Origin: Dyella_B nitratireducens
GTDB taxonomy: Bacteria > Pseudomonadota > Gammaproteobacteria > Xanthomonadales > Rhodanobacteraceae
Direction: 5' to 3'
DNA: 64,000 nucleotides
Assembly (NCBI RefSeq): GCF_049532905.1
Contig: NZ_CP064032.1
Span: forward strand, 4,092,001 to 4,156,000
Position 1 is the stretch's first letter. Each line of letters begins with the position of its first letter. The position numbers were made by a program, and so were the translations under genes. Positions 44,576 through 56,100 of this stretch are shown here, piece by piece. The notes beneath the pieces are model-generated. The model worked only from the letters and a program-made list of their open reading frames with translations. It was not told the origin of the DNA and did no database searches.

Positions 44576-44613
44576 AACCGCTGCCATAGCCATTAAGAAT
44601 GCAATTGCAAAAG

Positions 44614-45507
44614 TCAGCTAAACGAAAGGTTCATTGCGGGAGAAACCGGTAGTAGCCAATGGTCGGCGAGCAAGAAAGCGAACAACGCCATTAGGTAAAT
44701 CACCGAATACTTGAACACCCGCATGGCAAAGAACTCATCCGGCGGGTTCATCAGGCGGATTGCGTAATAGAGGAAGCCTGCGCCTAGCACCGCCGCGCCG
44801 CCTAAGTAGATCAGGCCGCTATGCCCGGTCACGGAGGGCAGCACGCTCACCAGCACCAGCAGAATGGTGTAAAGCAGAATCTGCCAGCGGGTGTAGCCCA
44901 CGCCGTGGGTGACCGGAAGCATGGGGATTTGCGCGCGGGCGTAGTCGTCGCGGCGGAAGATCGCCAACGCCCAGAAGTGCGGCGGAGTCCAGACGAAGAT
45001 GATCAGGCACAACTGCAAGGGGAAGGGATGCAGTGCGCCGGTGACGGCGGTCCATCCCAGCACGGGTGGGATCGCGCCGGCCAGACCGCCAATGACGATG
45101 TTTTGCGGAGTGGCACGCTTGAGGTATGCCGTATATACCAGCGCGTAACCGATCAGGCCGGCGAAAGTGAGCCACGCGGTCAGCACGTTCACTAACGACG
45201 CAAGTATCACCATCGAAATAATGCCCAGCACTGCTGCAAACACCAGCACCTGTCGTGCGTTGAGTTTGCCGGTGGCGAGCGGACGGCGTGCAGTGCGCGC
45301 CATCAGCTTGTCGATGCGCTCATCGATCAGATGATTGAACGCAGCAGCGGAACCCGAGGCCAGCCAGATACCGAGCGTGCCGAACACCAGCGCGCGCCAT
45401 GGCGGAATGCCGGGCACGGCGAGGAACATGCCGATGACTGCGCAGAACACCAGCAGCGCCACAACGCGCGGCTTGGTGAGCTGCAGATATTCACGCACCA
45501 GCATCAT
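44614..45507 (-). CDS. cyoE: Protoheme IX farnesyltransferase (haem O synthase)
   Basis: 297-residue UbiA-family prenyltransferase that turns haem B into haem O for the oxidase. Markers are LTKPRVVALLVFCAVIGMFL, the first Asp-rich motif AFNHLIDERIDKLMARTARR and VWTPPHFWALAIFRRDDYARA. Nine hydrophobic helices are evident. The start overlaps the ctaA stop by four bases (ATGA). Last gene of the haem A group. Confidence 0.96.
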   Translation of the reverse strand: MMLVREYLQLTKPRVVALLVFCAVIGMFLAVPGIPPWRALVFGTLGIWLASGSAAAFNHLIDERIDKLMARTARRPLATGKLNARQVLVFAAVLGIISMVILASLVNVLTAWLTFAGLIGYALVYTAYLKRATPQNIVIGGLAGAIPPVLGWTAVTGALHPFPLQLCLIIFVWTPPHFWALAIFRRDDYARAQIPMLPVTHGVGYTRWQILLYTILLVLVSVLPSVTGHSGLIYLGGAAVLGAGFLYYAIRLMNPPDEFFAMRVFKYSVIYLMALFAFLLADHWLLPVSPAMNLSFS

Positions 45508-46655
45508 GCAAGCGGCTCCACATCATTCGCATGCCAGGATTGAAGGCGTGCGTAATTTGCCAGCAGCGTGAACAGCAACAAGGCAGCGCCACCGTTGTGC
45601 AGGGTCGCGACCGGCAGCGGCAGACCGAAATGCACGTTGCTGATGCCGAGCAATACCTGCACGACCAGTACTACCGCTACCGCGATACCGCCGAAACGAA
45701 ACTCGCTGAGCAGCAGGCGATACGCAAGCCACAGCAGATAGCAGAACACCACCAGCGCACCGATGCGATGCGTAATCTGGATCGCGCTGCGCGCTGCCAT
45801 GTCCAGCACGCCGCCTTCATAGTTCACGCCGATCTCGCGCGACAGCACGAAGCCTTGATGGAAATCGGTAGGCGGCGCCCATTGCCCCAGGCACGTGGGG
45901 AAATCGGTACCGCAAGCGAGCGCCGCATAGTTGGCCGACGTCCAGCCGCCCAGCGCGATCTGGCACGCCAGCAGCACAATACCGAACACCACCGCTCTGC
46001 GCAGTACTGCATAGCGATTATCCGATGACCCCATGCCATTGCTGCGCAAGGCGACATATGCCAGCAGGCCGAACGTGGTCATGCCGCCAAGCAGATGTCC
46101 CATCACTACGATCGGCTTGAGCAATAACGTCACCGTCCACATGCCGAGCATGGCCTGGAAGATGATCACGGCCAACGCGAGCACGCACATCTTGAGCGCT
46201 CCATGTTCGCGCAGCCAGAACGCGCCAGTCGTGGGCAAAAGTATCGCCAGCAACGCCAGGCCCGACGACCAGTTGCGTTCGCCATGCAGATAGAGCCCGA
46301 CGCCGACCGCCGCAAACAGCGCACTTACAACAATCGCCAACATGACGATGCGCTCGCGTCGCGCCGCCAGCAACGCGAGCGCCACGACCAATACGCCCAA
46401 CGTACCGGCCAGCATACGATGCACCTGTTCGCGCCAGGCTTTATCCGCCTCGTAGGGCCGATCAGGGAACGCTGCATCGGCCTGCGCCACCGCTTGCGCA
46501 TGGTGCGGCCAAGTCGCCTTGCCGTAACACGTCGGCCAGTCGGGGCAGGAAAGCCCGGCATTGGACAGCCGCACGAATGCCCCGAACATCACCAGGCCGA
46601 ATGCGAACACCGCGGCCAGCACAGCCAGATAGGGAATGATCTTTCGGGTGCGCAT
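45504..46655 (-). CDS. ctaA: Haem A synthase (CtaA/COX15)
   Basis: 383-residue membrane enzyme that oxidises haem O to haem A. The start MRTRKIIPYLAVLAAVFAFG at 46655 leads to the family hallmark RLSNAGLSCPDWPTCYG, followed by WREQVHRMLAGTLGVLVVAL and IQITHRIGALVVFCYLLWLA with paired His ligands. A longer frame to 46961 lies inside the neighbouring gene. It overlaps that gene's stop by one base (TGATG). Confidence 0.95.
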   Translation of the reverse strand: MRTRKIIPYLAVLAAVFAFGLVMFGAFVRLSNAGLSCPDWPTCYGKATWPHHAQAVAQADAAFPDRPYEADKAWREQVHRMLAGTLGVLVVALALLAARRERIVMLAIVVSALFAAVGVGLYLHGERNWSSGLALLAILLPTTGAFWLREHGALKMCVLALAVIIFQAMLGMWTVTLLLKPIVVMGHLLGGMTTFGLLAYVALRSNGMGSSDNRYAVLRRAVVFGIVLLACQIALGGWTSANYAALACGTDFPTCLGQWAPPTDFHQGFVLSREIGVNYEGGVLDMAARSAIQITHRIGALVVFCYLLWLAYRLLLSEFRFGGIAVAVVLVVQVLLGISNVHFGLPLPVATLHNGGAALLLFTLLANYARLQSWHANDVEPLA

Positions 46656-47224
46656 CAATGAATCACCTTCTGCAGATCCTTGCGCAGGCCGCTTGGATCG
46701 AAACCAACAGGATACCGTGCCAGGGCGGTGCCGTCGGATTCCACCAGCAGGGCGCTTACGCTGTCCGGGGTGGTCGGGCGATACGCGGCAAGGCGACCAT
46801 CCGGGTCCGAACCGATCGCCCAGTAGTTTTCCATGCCGTTGGTGGCCGCGTTGGCAGGCAGCTGGCCGATATACAAAAGGCGCAGGCGGGACATGTTGTT
46901 GTTGAGCGTGATGCGTGCGGCGGCCATCTTGGTGAGCGCGTCGATGCATTGCGTGGTGCAATTCGGGCCGGCCAGCGCGATCAGCGTCATGCGCGGCGAG
47001 GTATCACGCCAGGGCCACGCCTTTCCGTCGGCCAGACGCACTTGCACCTGTTCTTGCGCGAAGTTGCGCTGGGGGACGATAGGTTCGCCATAACCTTTGC
47101 CGTTCGGCTGCCAGCCACTGAGATTGAGTAGCGCAGCAGCGATGACTGGTATAGCGAATATCAGGATCACCAGCAGGAATTTGAGGCGGCCCGTGCGTTG
47201 ATTTGAGGTAGTCGGGGTAATCAT
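46655..47224 (-). CDS. Membrane-anchored Sco-like protein of the oxidase assembly group
   Basis: 189 residues. One N-terminal helix (FLLVILIFAIPVIAAALLNL), then a soluble domain. ALAGPNCTTQCIDALTKMAA has a CxxxC pattern as in Sco proteins, which bind copper for subunit II, and LYIGQLPANA fits a thioredoxin-like fold. Later regions are divergent and the Sco-type His is not obvious, so the label is tentative. Its position between SURF1 and ctaA is the common place for this unnamed protein in Gammaproteobacteria. Confidence 0.7.
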   Translation of the reverse strand: MITPTTSNQRTGRLKFLLVILIFAIPVIAAALLNLSGWQPNGKGYGEPIVPQRNFAQEQVQVRLADGKAWPWRDTSPRMTLIALAGPNCTTQCIDALTKMAAARITLNNNMSRLRLLYIGQLPANAATNGMENYWAIGSDPDGRLAAYRPTTPDSVSALLVESDGTALARYPVGFDPSGLRKDLQKVIH

Positions 47225-47232
47225 GTAAAGCC

Positions 47233-48081
47233 TTATTTTTCCTTGCCGTCATTCCCACGAAAGCGAGAATCCATGGGCTTTGGCGCAGAAGGCGAAGATG
47301 GATTGACCGGCATTCGCCGTTGTAAAGCGCCTCCGCTTTCGCGGGAATGACGGCCATGAGGATTACGGCGTTTGCGGTGCAGTACGATAAAAATAATCAC
47401 TGCCGCGATGGCAAACGTGAACCACTGAAACGCATACGCACGATGCCGCGCTGGCGGCATGGAAGAGAGATCAAGCGTATGCACGCGAACAAAGATCGCC
47501 GACGGATCAGCATCCAGTACCAGTACGCGCGGATACAGCGTGACATGCAAGTCGGCCGCCACCTGATCCAAATCCATATACACCGACGTCTTTGGCCACT
47601 GCGTTTGCCGCGTGAGCGCATTCCCGCCCAATTCCAACCCCGCACCTGGTGGCGGCTGGTAGATACCTTGCAGGCTTTGCGCATCGGTAGGTAGCGCAGG
47701 CAATTGGGGCGCTTTGTCCGTGCCGTTACCCGGCAAAAAGCCCAGATCCACCAGCAGCCATTTGCTTTGCCCGTCAGGCTGAAATGGCGCGTACACCTCT
47801 ACACCACCCATGCTGTCGTGCTTGGGGTTGTCCAGCAGATATAGGCGATCAACACGATAACACCCTTGCACGCGTACACGCGGATACGCATCCATGGGGG
47901 GCTGATCGGCCACTTTATCGAACGCCTGCGCCGGCGCGCCGGCCGCCGCGGCATACCGTCGCAGAAGCTCATCCTTGTACTGCGCGCGATGCAACTGCCA
48001 CACGCCCAGACGCACGAAAACAAGCACTCCGACCAGGGTCAGCAACACCGACCACCACGCCGGACGACGCATCACGCTCAC
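47233..48081 (-). CDS. SURF1 family oxidase assembly protein
   Basis: 282 residues. Two helices flank a periplasmic domain: WWSVLLTLVGVLVFVRLGVW at the N-terminus and AFQWFTFAIAAVIIFIVLHR at about 225-244. The domain carries LGVWQLHRAQYKDEL and YLLDNPKHDSMGGVEVYAPF of the family. The GTG start at 48081 has GGAG seven bases ahead; an ATG lies at 48072. The C-terminal 36 residues (GRHSRESGGALQRRMP, PMDSRFRGND) are the translation of a dispersed repeat, so the tail is an unusual extension. Confidence 0.9.
   Translation of the reverse strand: MSVMRRPAWWSVLLTLVGVLVFVRLGVWQLHRAQYKDELLRRYAAAAGAPAQAFDKVADQPPMDAYPRVRVQGCYRVDRLYLLDNPKHDSMGGVEVYAPFQPDGQSKWLLVDLGFLPGNGTDKAPQLPALPTDAQSLQGIYQPPPGAGLELGGNALTRQTQWPKTSVYMDLDQVAADLHVTLYPRVLVLDADPSAIFVRVHTLDLSSMPPARHRAYAFQWFTFAIAAVIIFIVLHRKRRNPHGRHSRESGGALQRRMPVNPSSPSAPKPMDSRFRGNDGKEK
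47240..47354. repeat. Pair of REP-like arms inside the SURF1 3' end
   Basis: CCGTCATTCCCACGAAAGCG at about 47247 and CGCTTTCGCGGGAATGACGG at about 47333-47352 form an inverted pair spanning the last codons of SURF1 and its stop. A related CATTCCGG element lies at 5982-6008. Confidence 0.7.
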
Positions 48082-48140
48082 GCGGCAACTCCGTGATGCA
48101 TGGCTATACTGGTGATGTCGGGCGTGCCTGGGATTCTCAC

Positions 48141-48356
48141 GTGGAAACCATCTACAAAGTAGCGCTGGTGATCATGTTCCTGGTGGTGATCTTCAACCTT
48201 GGCCAGGCCCTGTATTTCATGATGACCGAAAAGGACGAAAGCAAACGCACCGTGTGGGCACTGACCCGCCGCATCAGCTTTTCACTGCTACTGATTGCGA
48301 TGGTGATCGTCGGCATCCGGATGGGCTGGATCCACCCGCACGGCGTGGGCCAGTAA
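48141..48356 (+). CDS. DUF2909 twin-transmembrane protein
   Basis: 71 residues: a GTG start (VETIYKVALVIMFLVVIFNLG), a short linker with EKDESKRTVWALTRRISFSL and a second helix ending in GWIHPHGVGQ. This two-helix pattern matches DUF2909, small membrane proteins associated with cytochrome oxidase clusters. The GTG at 48141 has GGGA seven to eight bases ahead; an in-frame ATG at 48096 is possible. It is divergent from SURF1, whereas in Pseudomonas-type clusters it is co-directional. Function unknown. Confidence 0.78.
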   Translation: METIYKVALVIMFLVVIFNLGQALYFMMTEKDESKRTVWALTRRISFSLLLIAMVIVGIRMGWIHPHGVGQ

Positions 48357-48481
48357 TTGTAGCGGGCTGCTTTGTCAGGCAGCGTGGCTGCGACCTTTAG
48401 CGCGCAGGCTGGGATGACAATCCCGGCATCGTGATGCCACCAGAAAGCTGGGATTTCATCCCAGCCTACGTAAGACAAAAC

Positions 48482-48509
48482 AAAAAAGCCCGCCTTTCGG
48501 CGGGCTTTT
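48482..48509. terminator. Bidirectional intrinsic terminator
   Basis: GCCCGCC (48488-48494) and GGCGGGC (48499-48505) with loop TTTC, preceded by six A and followed by TTTT. It can stop transcription of the plus-strand DUF2909 gene and of the minus-strand ctaE. An additional palindrome related to the CTGGGAT element lies at 48408-48475. Confidence 0.92.
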
Positions 48510-48530
48510 CTACTCCACATGAGCGACGCC

Positions 48531-49418
48531 TCAGAGGATGTAGACGAACATGAAGAGCCCCAGCCATACCACATCCACAAAGTGCCAATACCAGGCCACG
48601 GCCTCGAAGCCGAAGTGGTGCTCTTTGCTGAAGTGGCCAGCCAGGACGCGTAGCCAGATGATGGCCAGCATGATGGTACCCAGCGTCACATGCAGGCCGT
48701 GGAAACCCGTGAGCATGAAGAACGTGCAGCCGTACACGCCGGAGCCGAGCGTGAGGTTGAGTTCCTTGTAGGCCTCCATGTACTCATGCGCCTGGCAGAA
48801 CAGGAAGCTCGCGCCCAGCAGCACGGTAAAGCCGAGGAAGGCCAGTACCTTGCCGCGATGCCCCGCTTTCAGCGCATGGTGCGCGATGGTCACGGTGACG
48901 CTGGAGCTCAGCAGGATCAGTGTATTGAGCAGCGGCAGGCCCCACGGCGCCACGGTCTGGAAGGCGCCACCGACATGCGCCGGGCCATTGCCACCGCCCG
49001 CACCCCACGATGCCGCGTAGTCGCTCCACAGGTACTGGTGCGTCAGCACGCCATGTCCGTAGCCACCTAGCCACGGCACCGAGAACATGCGGATGTAGAA
49101 CAGCGCGCCGAAGAACGCGCCGAAGAACATCACCTCGGAAAAGATGAACCACATCATCCCCATGCGGAATGAGCGATCCACCTGGGTGTTGTAGCTTCCG
49201 GCCATCGACTCGTGAATCACCGAGCGGAACCAACCGAAGAACATGCACAGAATGCCGACGAAGCCGATCAGCAGCAGCGTCTTGCCGAAGCCTGTTTCGT
49301 CCGGATCGGCATTGAGCCAATGCGCCGCACCGAACACGGTGAGGAACATGACCACCGCGGCCACGATCGGCCACTGGCTCTTGCTCGGTACGTAGTAGAT
49401 GTCGTGCTGCTGACCCAT
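48531..49418 (-). CDS. ctaE: Cytochrome c oxidase subunit III
   Basis: 295 residues with seven hydrophobic helices. MGQQHDIYYVPSKSQWPIVA opens it; FGWFRSVIHES, GMMWFIFSEVMFFGAFFGAL, FCQAHEYMEAY, FFMLTGFHGLHVTLGTIML and the end YWHFVDVVWLGLFMFVYIL are subunit III signatures, with the conserved Glu in the second. It is the last of the oxidase operon, and a terminator follows at 48482-48509. Confidence 0.97.
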   Translation of the reverse strand: MGQQHDIYYVPSKSQWPIVAAVVMFLTVFGAAHWLNADPDETGFGKTLLLIGFVGILCMFFGWFRSVIHESMAGSYNTQVDRSFRMGMMWFIFSEVMFFGAFFGALFYIRMFSVPWLGGYGHGVLTHQYLWSDYAASWGAGGGNGPAHVGGAFQTVAPWGLPLLNTLILLSSSVTVTIAHHALKAGHRGKVLAFLGFTVLLGASFLFCQAHEYMEAYKELNLTLGSGVYGCTFFMLTGFHGLHVTLGTIMLAIIWLRVLAGHFSKEHHFGFEAVAWYWHFVDVVWLGLFMFVYIL

Positions 49419-49488
49419 GATCTGTATCCCGTAGACGTTCCTGATGAGCTACGTTCTGGTGACCTACGTTCTCCCCCGCCGCAGCGGG

Positions 49489-49674
49489 TTACTGCATGAG
49501 CGCTTCCTGGATTGCCTGCGCGTGTGCCTGCGGATGATGTTTTAACCAGAGCATCTGCGCGATCGAGACCACGAACACGACGAAAGCGACGATGCCGACG
49601 ACTTTCGCTGTGCGCCGCGCACGACGCAAGCGTCGTTCCTGATCCGATTCCAGCGAGCGATGATCGAGCTTCAT
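49489..49674 (-). CDS. Small membrane protein between ctaD and ctaE
   Basis: 61 residues: basic N-terminus (KLDHRSLESDQERRLRRARR) and a single helix (VVGIVAFVVFVVSIAQMLWL). The start at 49674 has GAGG in the 3' end of ctaD; the upstream in-frame start overlaps ctaD. A similar small protein lies at this position in oxidase operons of other Gammaproteobacteria, normally next to ctaG. Here it is followed directly by ctaE after 70 bases. Confidence 0.7.
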   Translation of the reverse strand: MKLDHRSLESDQERRLRRARRTAKVVGIVAFVVFVVSIAQMLWLKHHPQAHAQAIQEALMQ

Positions 49675-49678
49675 CCGA

Positions 49679-51295
<1,617 letters not shown>

Positions 51296-51357
51296 AGCCT
51301 TGAACCTCTACCTCAATGAATGCTTCGGTCGTGAACTGCTTTTAAGCAGCCGAGAGA

Positions 51358-52323
51358 TCAACCCTGATTGTTCTGTTTCGTTGCAACCTGCGCCGTTGCC
51401 TGCGCGGGTGCTGCCGCGGTGGATGCCGGTGCAGGCGTAGCCGGCTTCTGCTGATCGGCCAACCACTTGACGAAATCTTCCTTCGACACGGCCTTCACCA
51501 CGATCGGCATGAAGCCATGATCCTGGCCGCACAACTCGGCGCACTGACCGCGATACACGCCAGGCACCTTGATATTGGTCCACGTGGCATTCACCACGCC
51601 CGGGATCGCATCCATCTTCCAGCCCAGCGCCGGCACGAACCAGGAATGGATCACGTCATCGGCGGTGATCACGAAGCGGATCTTGGTATCGACCGGCACC
51701 ACCAGCGGATGATCGACATCCAGCAGATAAGTATTCTCGTCACCCACCTTCACGGCATACGGATCGAGACCGGAATCCAGCTGACGGGTGGCGTTGCTGC
51801 GATCGTCCAGCTTGGACATGAAACCGACGTGGCTGACCGGCTTGCCGAGGTAATCGACGTAGTCGTAACGCCACTTCCACTGGTAGCCGGTGACCTTCAC
51901 CGTCATCTGCGCGCCGGTGGTATCGGAGAACTTGCGCAAGCCATCGGTGGCCAGCCATGCAAGGGAAACGAGGATGACCACCGGAATGGCGGTCCAGATG
52001 ATTTCGACGGTGGTGTTGTGCGACCACTTCTCCGGCACCGCGCCGCGCGATTTGCGGAAGCGGAACATGGCGATGAACATCGCGCCGAACACCAGGATGC
52101 CGATCACCACGCACACGCCCAACGCCACGTTGTTGAGCATGTAGGGAACGTCGGAATACGTCGTCACGCCAGGCGTGAGGTTCAACTGGCCGGGCTGCGG
52201 GTTGGCCAGCACGCTGCTGGCGAACAAACTGGAGGCGGCGACGCTCATCGCCCCGATGACATGCCTGAAGTGCTGCGAACCCCTGAACCGGATGCCGTGC
52301 TTTCCGATGCCGCCAACTGTCAT
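51358..52323 (-). CDS. ctaC: Cytochrome c oxidase subunit II
   Basis: 321 residues. The ATG at 52323 (MTVGGIGKHGIRFRGSQ) gives a signal peptide, then NPQPGQLNLTPGVT, two transmembrane helices and the CuA domain. The copper site reads HSWFVPALGWKMDAIPG, GVYRGQCAELCGQDHGFMPI with the CxxxC, His and Met ligands. The C-terminus is a proline/alanine tail with no haem c motif, so it is a plain aa3 type subunit. The longer frame to 52500 overlaps the DUF2244 gene. Confidence 0.96.
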   Translation of the reverse strand: MTVGGIGKHGIRFRGSQHFRHVIGAMSVAASSLFASSVLANPQPGQLNLTPGVTTYSDVPYMLNNVALGVCVVIGILVFGAMFIAMFRFRKSRGAVPEKWSHNTTVEIIWTAIPVVILVSLAWLATDGLRKFSDTTGAQMTVKVTGYQWKWRYDYVDYLGKPVSHVGFMSKLDDRSNATRQLDSGLDPYAVKVGDENTYLLDVDHPLVVPVDTKIRFVITADDVIHSWFVPALGWKMDAIPGVVNATWTNIKVPGVYRGQCAELCGQDHGFMPIVVKAVSKEDFVKWLADQQKPATPAPASTAAAPAQATAQVATKQNNQG

Positions 52324-52342
52324 GTTTGCACCTTTGTTGGAC

Positions 52343-52822
52343 CTACCCGCGTTGCGCCTGGAAGTCAGCCAGCAACGCCCTGAGTTTCCGGAATAACTCG
52401 GCGCGTTCCTCATCGGTGAGGAAAACCCCGACCTCCAGCTTGCGTCCGTGCGACGACAACAACAATCGGTAACGCCCCTCCCCTGACTCCAGCAGCACAC
52501 GCACCCAATACGGTTGGAAACGCGTGCAACGGCGACCTGGCAGGGTGTGCACCTCCAGCGACGAATTGTCGAGGGTGATGCGTTCGCTGCGGTCGCCGGC
52601 CCGCCAAGCCACGCTCAAGGCAATGGCTACGGCGGAAGCCTCGATCAGGGCGAATAACGGGGCGAAGACATCGCCCTGCCACGCTCCCAGACCTGCCGTT
52701 ATCAACGCCAGCGCAGCCAACACCAGGATGAGCTGACGCAGGCCGCGCCGGCTGAGTACGCGATTGGGCCGAAGCCACATCACGCACGGCAGGCCGCCGA
52801 GGGCTGGTCGAAGCACGATCAT
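52343..52822 (-). CDS. DUF2244 membrane protein
   Basis: 159 residues. Two helices (LILVLAALALITAGLGAWQG and VFAPLFALIEASAVAIALSV), a conserved RSERITLDNSSLEVHTL strand and FQPYWVRVLLESG, LSSHGRKLEVGVFLTDEERA as in the DUF2244 family. Located 19 bases upstream of ctaC, in the same direction, so probably co-transcribed with the oxidase. Function unknown. Confidence 0.8.
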   Translation of the reverse strand: MIVLRPALGGLPCVMWLRPNRVLSRRGLRQLILVLAALALITAGLGAWQGDVFAPLFALIEASAVAIALSVAWRAGDRSERITLDNSSLEVHTLPGRRCTRFQPYWVRVLLESGEGRYRLLLSSHGRKLEVGVFLTDEERAELFRKLRALLADFQAQRG

Positions 52823-53176
52823 GGAAGTCCGGCGTGCCTGGAACGTGTTCGATCATAGGCCGCGCAGATGGCGGTGAGCAAGGACGAGGGCAACATTGAA
52901 CGCTATGCTGGGCGCGACAATTTGTCTCGTGTGTTTTCACGCATCGCGCCGTGCGCCGCCACGAGCCGGTAGGTTGGGTTAGCGCAGCGTAACCCAACGA
53001 TGCCGCCTCGAAATGTTGGGTTACGCTGCGCCAACCCAACCTACGTTCCCGTCCAGCCTGCACGGCCTGCGCAGCCTCCCCGCTGATTGCTGCAGTGCTC
53101 GAATGCACGGCCTTGGCCGCCCCCGTACAATTCGCCATTCCCTGTTTCCCTTCCCCCTCCCACGCGCCACGCCATC
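52823..53176. other. Intergenic region between DUF2244 and putA
   Basis: 354 bases between divergent genes. It holds the family B palindrome at 52968-53045 and the putA promoter region. I see no convincing ORF; the frame upstream of the putA GTG is open from 53087 but low-complexity. Confidence 0.6.
52968..53045. repeat. Palindromic intergenic repeat, family B copy 2
   Basis: Inverted repeat with arms GGTAGGTTGGGTTAGCGCAG and CTGCGCCAACCCAACCTACG. It matches copy 1 at nearly all positions of both arms and differs mainly in the spacer. Confidence 0.85.
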
Positions 53177-56100
53177 GTGACCCAACCCATTCTTACCCCC
53201 GAATTGCCGACCAGCGTCGAGCCGGCCCGCGCGCGCATCACCGCCGCCTGGCTGCGCGACGAAACGGAAGCCGTCAACGACTTGCTCGCCCAGGCCACCT
53301 TGCCGCCGGTCGAGCGCGAAAAAGTGATCGACCTTGCTGCCGACCTGGTCACCCGCGTGCGCGCCCGCGCCAAGGACCAGAGCGCGGTGGAATCCTTCAT
53401 GCGCCAGTACGATCTTTCCAGCGAGGAAGGCGTGCTGCTGATGTGCGTGGCCGAGGCCTTGCTGCGCATCCCCGACAAAGCCACGGCGGACAAACTGATC
53501 CGCGACAAGCTGGGCGATGCGAACTGGAAGAAACACTTGGGGCAGAGCGAGTCGCTGTTCGTCAACGCCTCCACCTGGGGCTTGATGCTCACCGGCAAGC
53601 TGGTGAACCTGGCCGAGGAAACCCGGCAGGATTTCACCAGCGCGCTGCGCCGCCTGGTCGGCCGTGCAGGCGAACCTGCCATCCGCCTCGCTGTGCGCCA
53701 GGCCATGCGCATCATGGGCCATCAGTTCGTGATGGGTCGCACCATCGATGAAGCGCTGGACCGCTGCAGCAAGGGCGAATACGCCGCTTACCGCTACTCC
53801 TACGACATGCTGGGCGAATCCGCGCTCACCGCGGAAACCGCCGAGCGCTACCAGCAGGATTACCGCAACGCCATCGCGCGCATCGGTGCACGCGGTCCGT
53901 TCGCCAATCACACGGATGCGCCGTCGATTTCGGTGAAGCTGTCCGCGCTGCATCCGCGCTACGAAGTGGCCAATCGCGAGCGTGCGCGCCGCGATCTCAC
54001 GGCCAAGCTGCTGGAACTGTCGCAGCTGGCGATGAAGCAAGGCATTGCGCTGTCGGTCGATGCGGAAGAAGCCGATCGTCTTGAGCTCTCGCTGGACATC
54101 ATTGGCGATGTGTTTGCGCATCCATCCCTGCAGGGCTGGAATGGTCTGGGCATCGTGGTGCAGGCGTACTCCAAGCGCACGCCGTTCGTGATCGACTGGT
54201 TGATCGAAACCGCGCGCGCCAGCGGCCGCCGCTGGTACGTGCGCCTGGTGAAAGGCGCGTATTGGGATGCGGAAATCAAGCGCGCGCAGGAGCTGGGCCT
54301 GTCCGGCTATCCGCTGTACACGCGCAAGCCCAATACCGACGTGTCGTACCTCGCCTGCGCGCACAAACTGTTCGATGCCGGCATCGAGCTGATCTATCCG
54401 CAGTTTGCCACGCACAATGCGCACTCGATTGCCGCCGTGCATCACATCTCGCGCGGACGTCCGTTCGAATTCCAGCGCTTGCATGGCATGGGCACGGATC
54501 TGTATGCCGAGGTGATCGGCAAGCAGAACCTCAACGTGCCTTGCCGCGTATATGCGCCGGTGGGCACCCACGAAGATCTGCTGCCGTACCTGGTGCGCCG
54601 CCTGCTGGAAAACGGTGCTAACACCAGTTTCGTGAATCGCGTGGTGGATGAAACGCTGCCGGTGCGCGATCTCGTGGCTGATCCGTGCGAGACCGTGCGC
54701 CGCTTCGCTTCCATTCCGCATCCGCGCATTCCTGTGCCGGTCAATTTATTCGGTGACAGTTCTGCGCCTGCGCAGAACTCAAATTTTGTATCCAGGAAAA
54801 ACTCCATGGGCGTCAACTTCTCCAATGACAACGAACTGAAGGCCCTCGCCGAGGCGGTCAACGCGAAGTCCGCGACATGGGCGGCCGGCCCGCTGGTAGC
54901 CGGCGCGGAGAGCAAAGGCCCCACCGTGCAGGTGACCAATCCTGCCGATCGCCGCCAAGCCGTAGGCAGCTACGTAAGCGCCGATGCCGCGCTGGTCGAC
55001 AAGGCGCTGGCCAATGCCGTTGCCGCGCAGCCGGGCTGGGATCGCCTGCCTGCTGCCAGCCGCGCCGCAATCTTGGAACATGCTGCGGACCAGCTTGAAG
55101 CGCGCCGCGGTGAATTCATCGCGTTGTGCGTGCGTGAAGCCGGCAAGAGCCTGCCCGATTCGATCGCCGAGATCCGCGAGGCTGCAGACTTCCTGCGCTA
55201 TTACGCTGCAATGGCGCGCCGCTTGTTTGGCCATCCGGAGCAATTGCCCGGCCCGACCGGCGAGAGCAACCAGTTGTTCCTCAATGGACGCGGCGTGTTC
55301 GTGTGCATCAGCCCATGGAACTTCCCGTTGGCGATCTTCCTCGGCCAGGTATCCGCCGCGCTGGCCGCCGGCAACAGCGTGATCGCCAAGCCCGCGGAGC
55401 AAACCACACTGATTGGCTACGTCGCGGTGAAGCTACTGCACGAAGCCGGTGTGCCTGCTGATGTGCTGCAATACCTGCCGGGCGACGGCGCCGTCGTGGG
55501 TGCTGCGTTGACGAAAGATCCGCGCGTGGCCGGCGTCGCCTTCACCGGTTCCACCGAAACCGCGTGGGCCATCAACCGCGCACTCGCCGCACGCAACGCG
55601 CAGATTGCCGCGCTGATTGCCGAAACCGGCGGCCAGAACGCGATGATCGCCGATTCCTCCGCACTGCCCGAGCAGATCGTGAAGGATGTCATCGCCTCCG
55701 CCTTCCAATCCGCCGGCCAACGCTGCTCCGCCGCGCGCGTGCTGTTCGTGCAGGAAGACATCGCCGACAAGGTGATCGGCATGCTCGGTGGTGCGATGGC
55801 CGAACTGAAGGTAGGCGATCCAGGCCAGCTGTCCACCGACGTGGGTCCGGTGATCGACGACGATGCGCTGAAAATTCTCGTCGACCACGCCGCGCGCATG
55901 GACAAGGAAGCAAAGAAGATCGCCGAGGCCACGCTCGATCCGGCCAGCACTGCCAACGGCACGTTCTTCGCGCCGCGTGCTTATGAGATTCCATCGCTCG
56001 ATGTACTCACGCGCGAAATCTTCGGTCCCGTGCTGCACGTGATCCGCTGGAAGGGTAGCGAACTGCCGCAGGTCGTCGACCAGATCAACCGCACCGGCTA

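Noticed and set aside
53021..54721. 566-codon open frame opposite putA
   Set aside because: Antisense of a well-supported enzyme; no motif or ribosome site.
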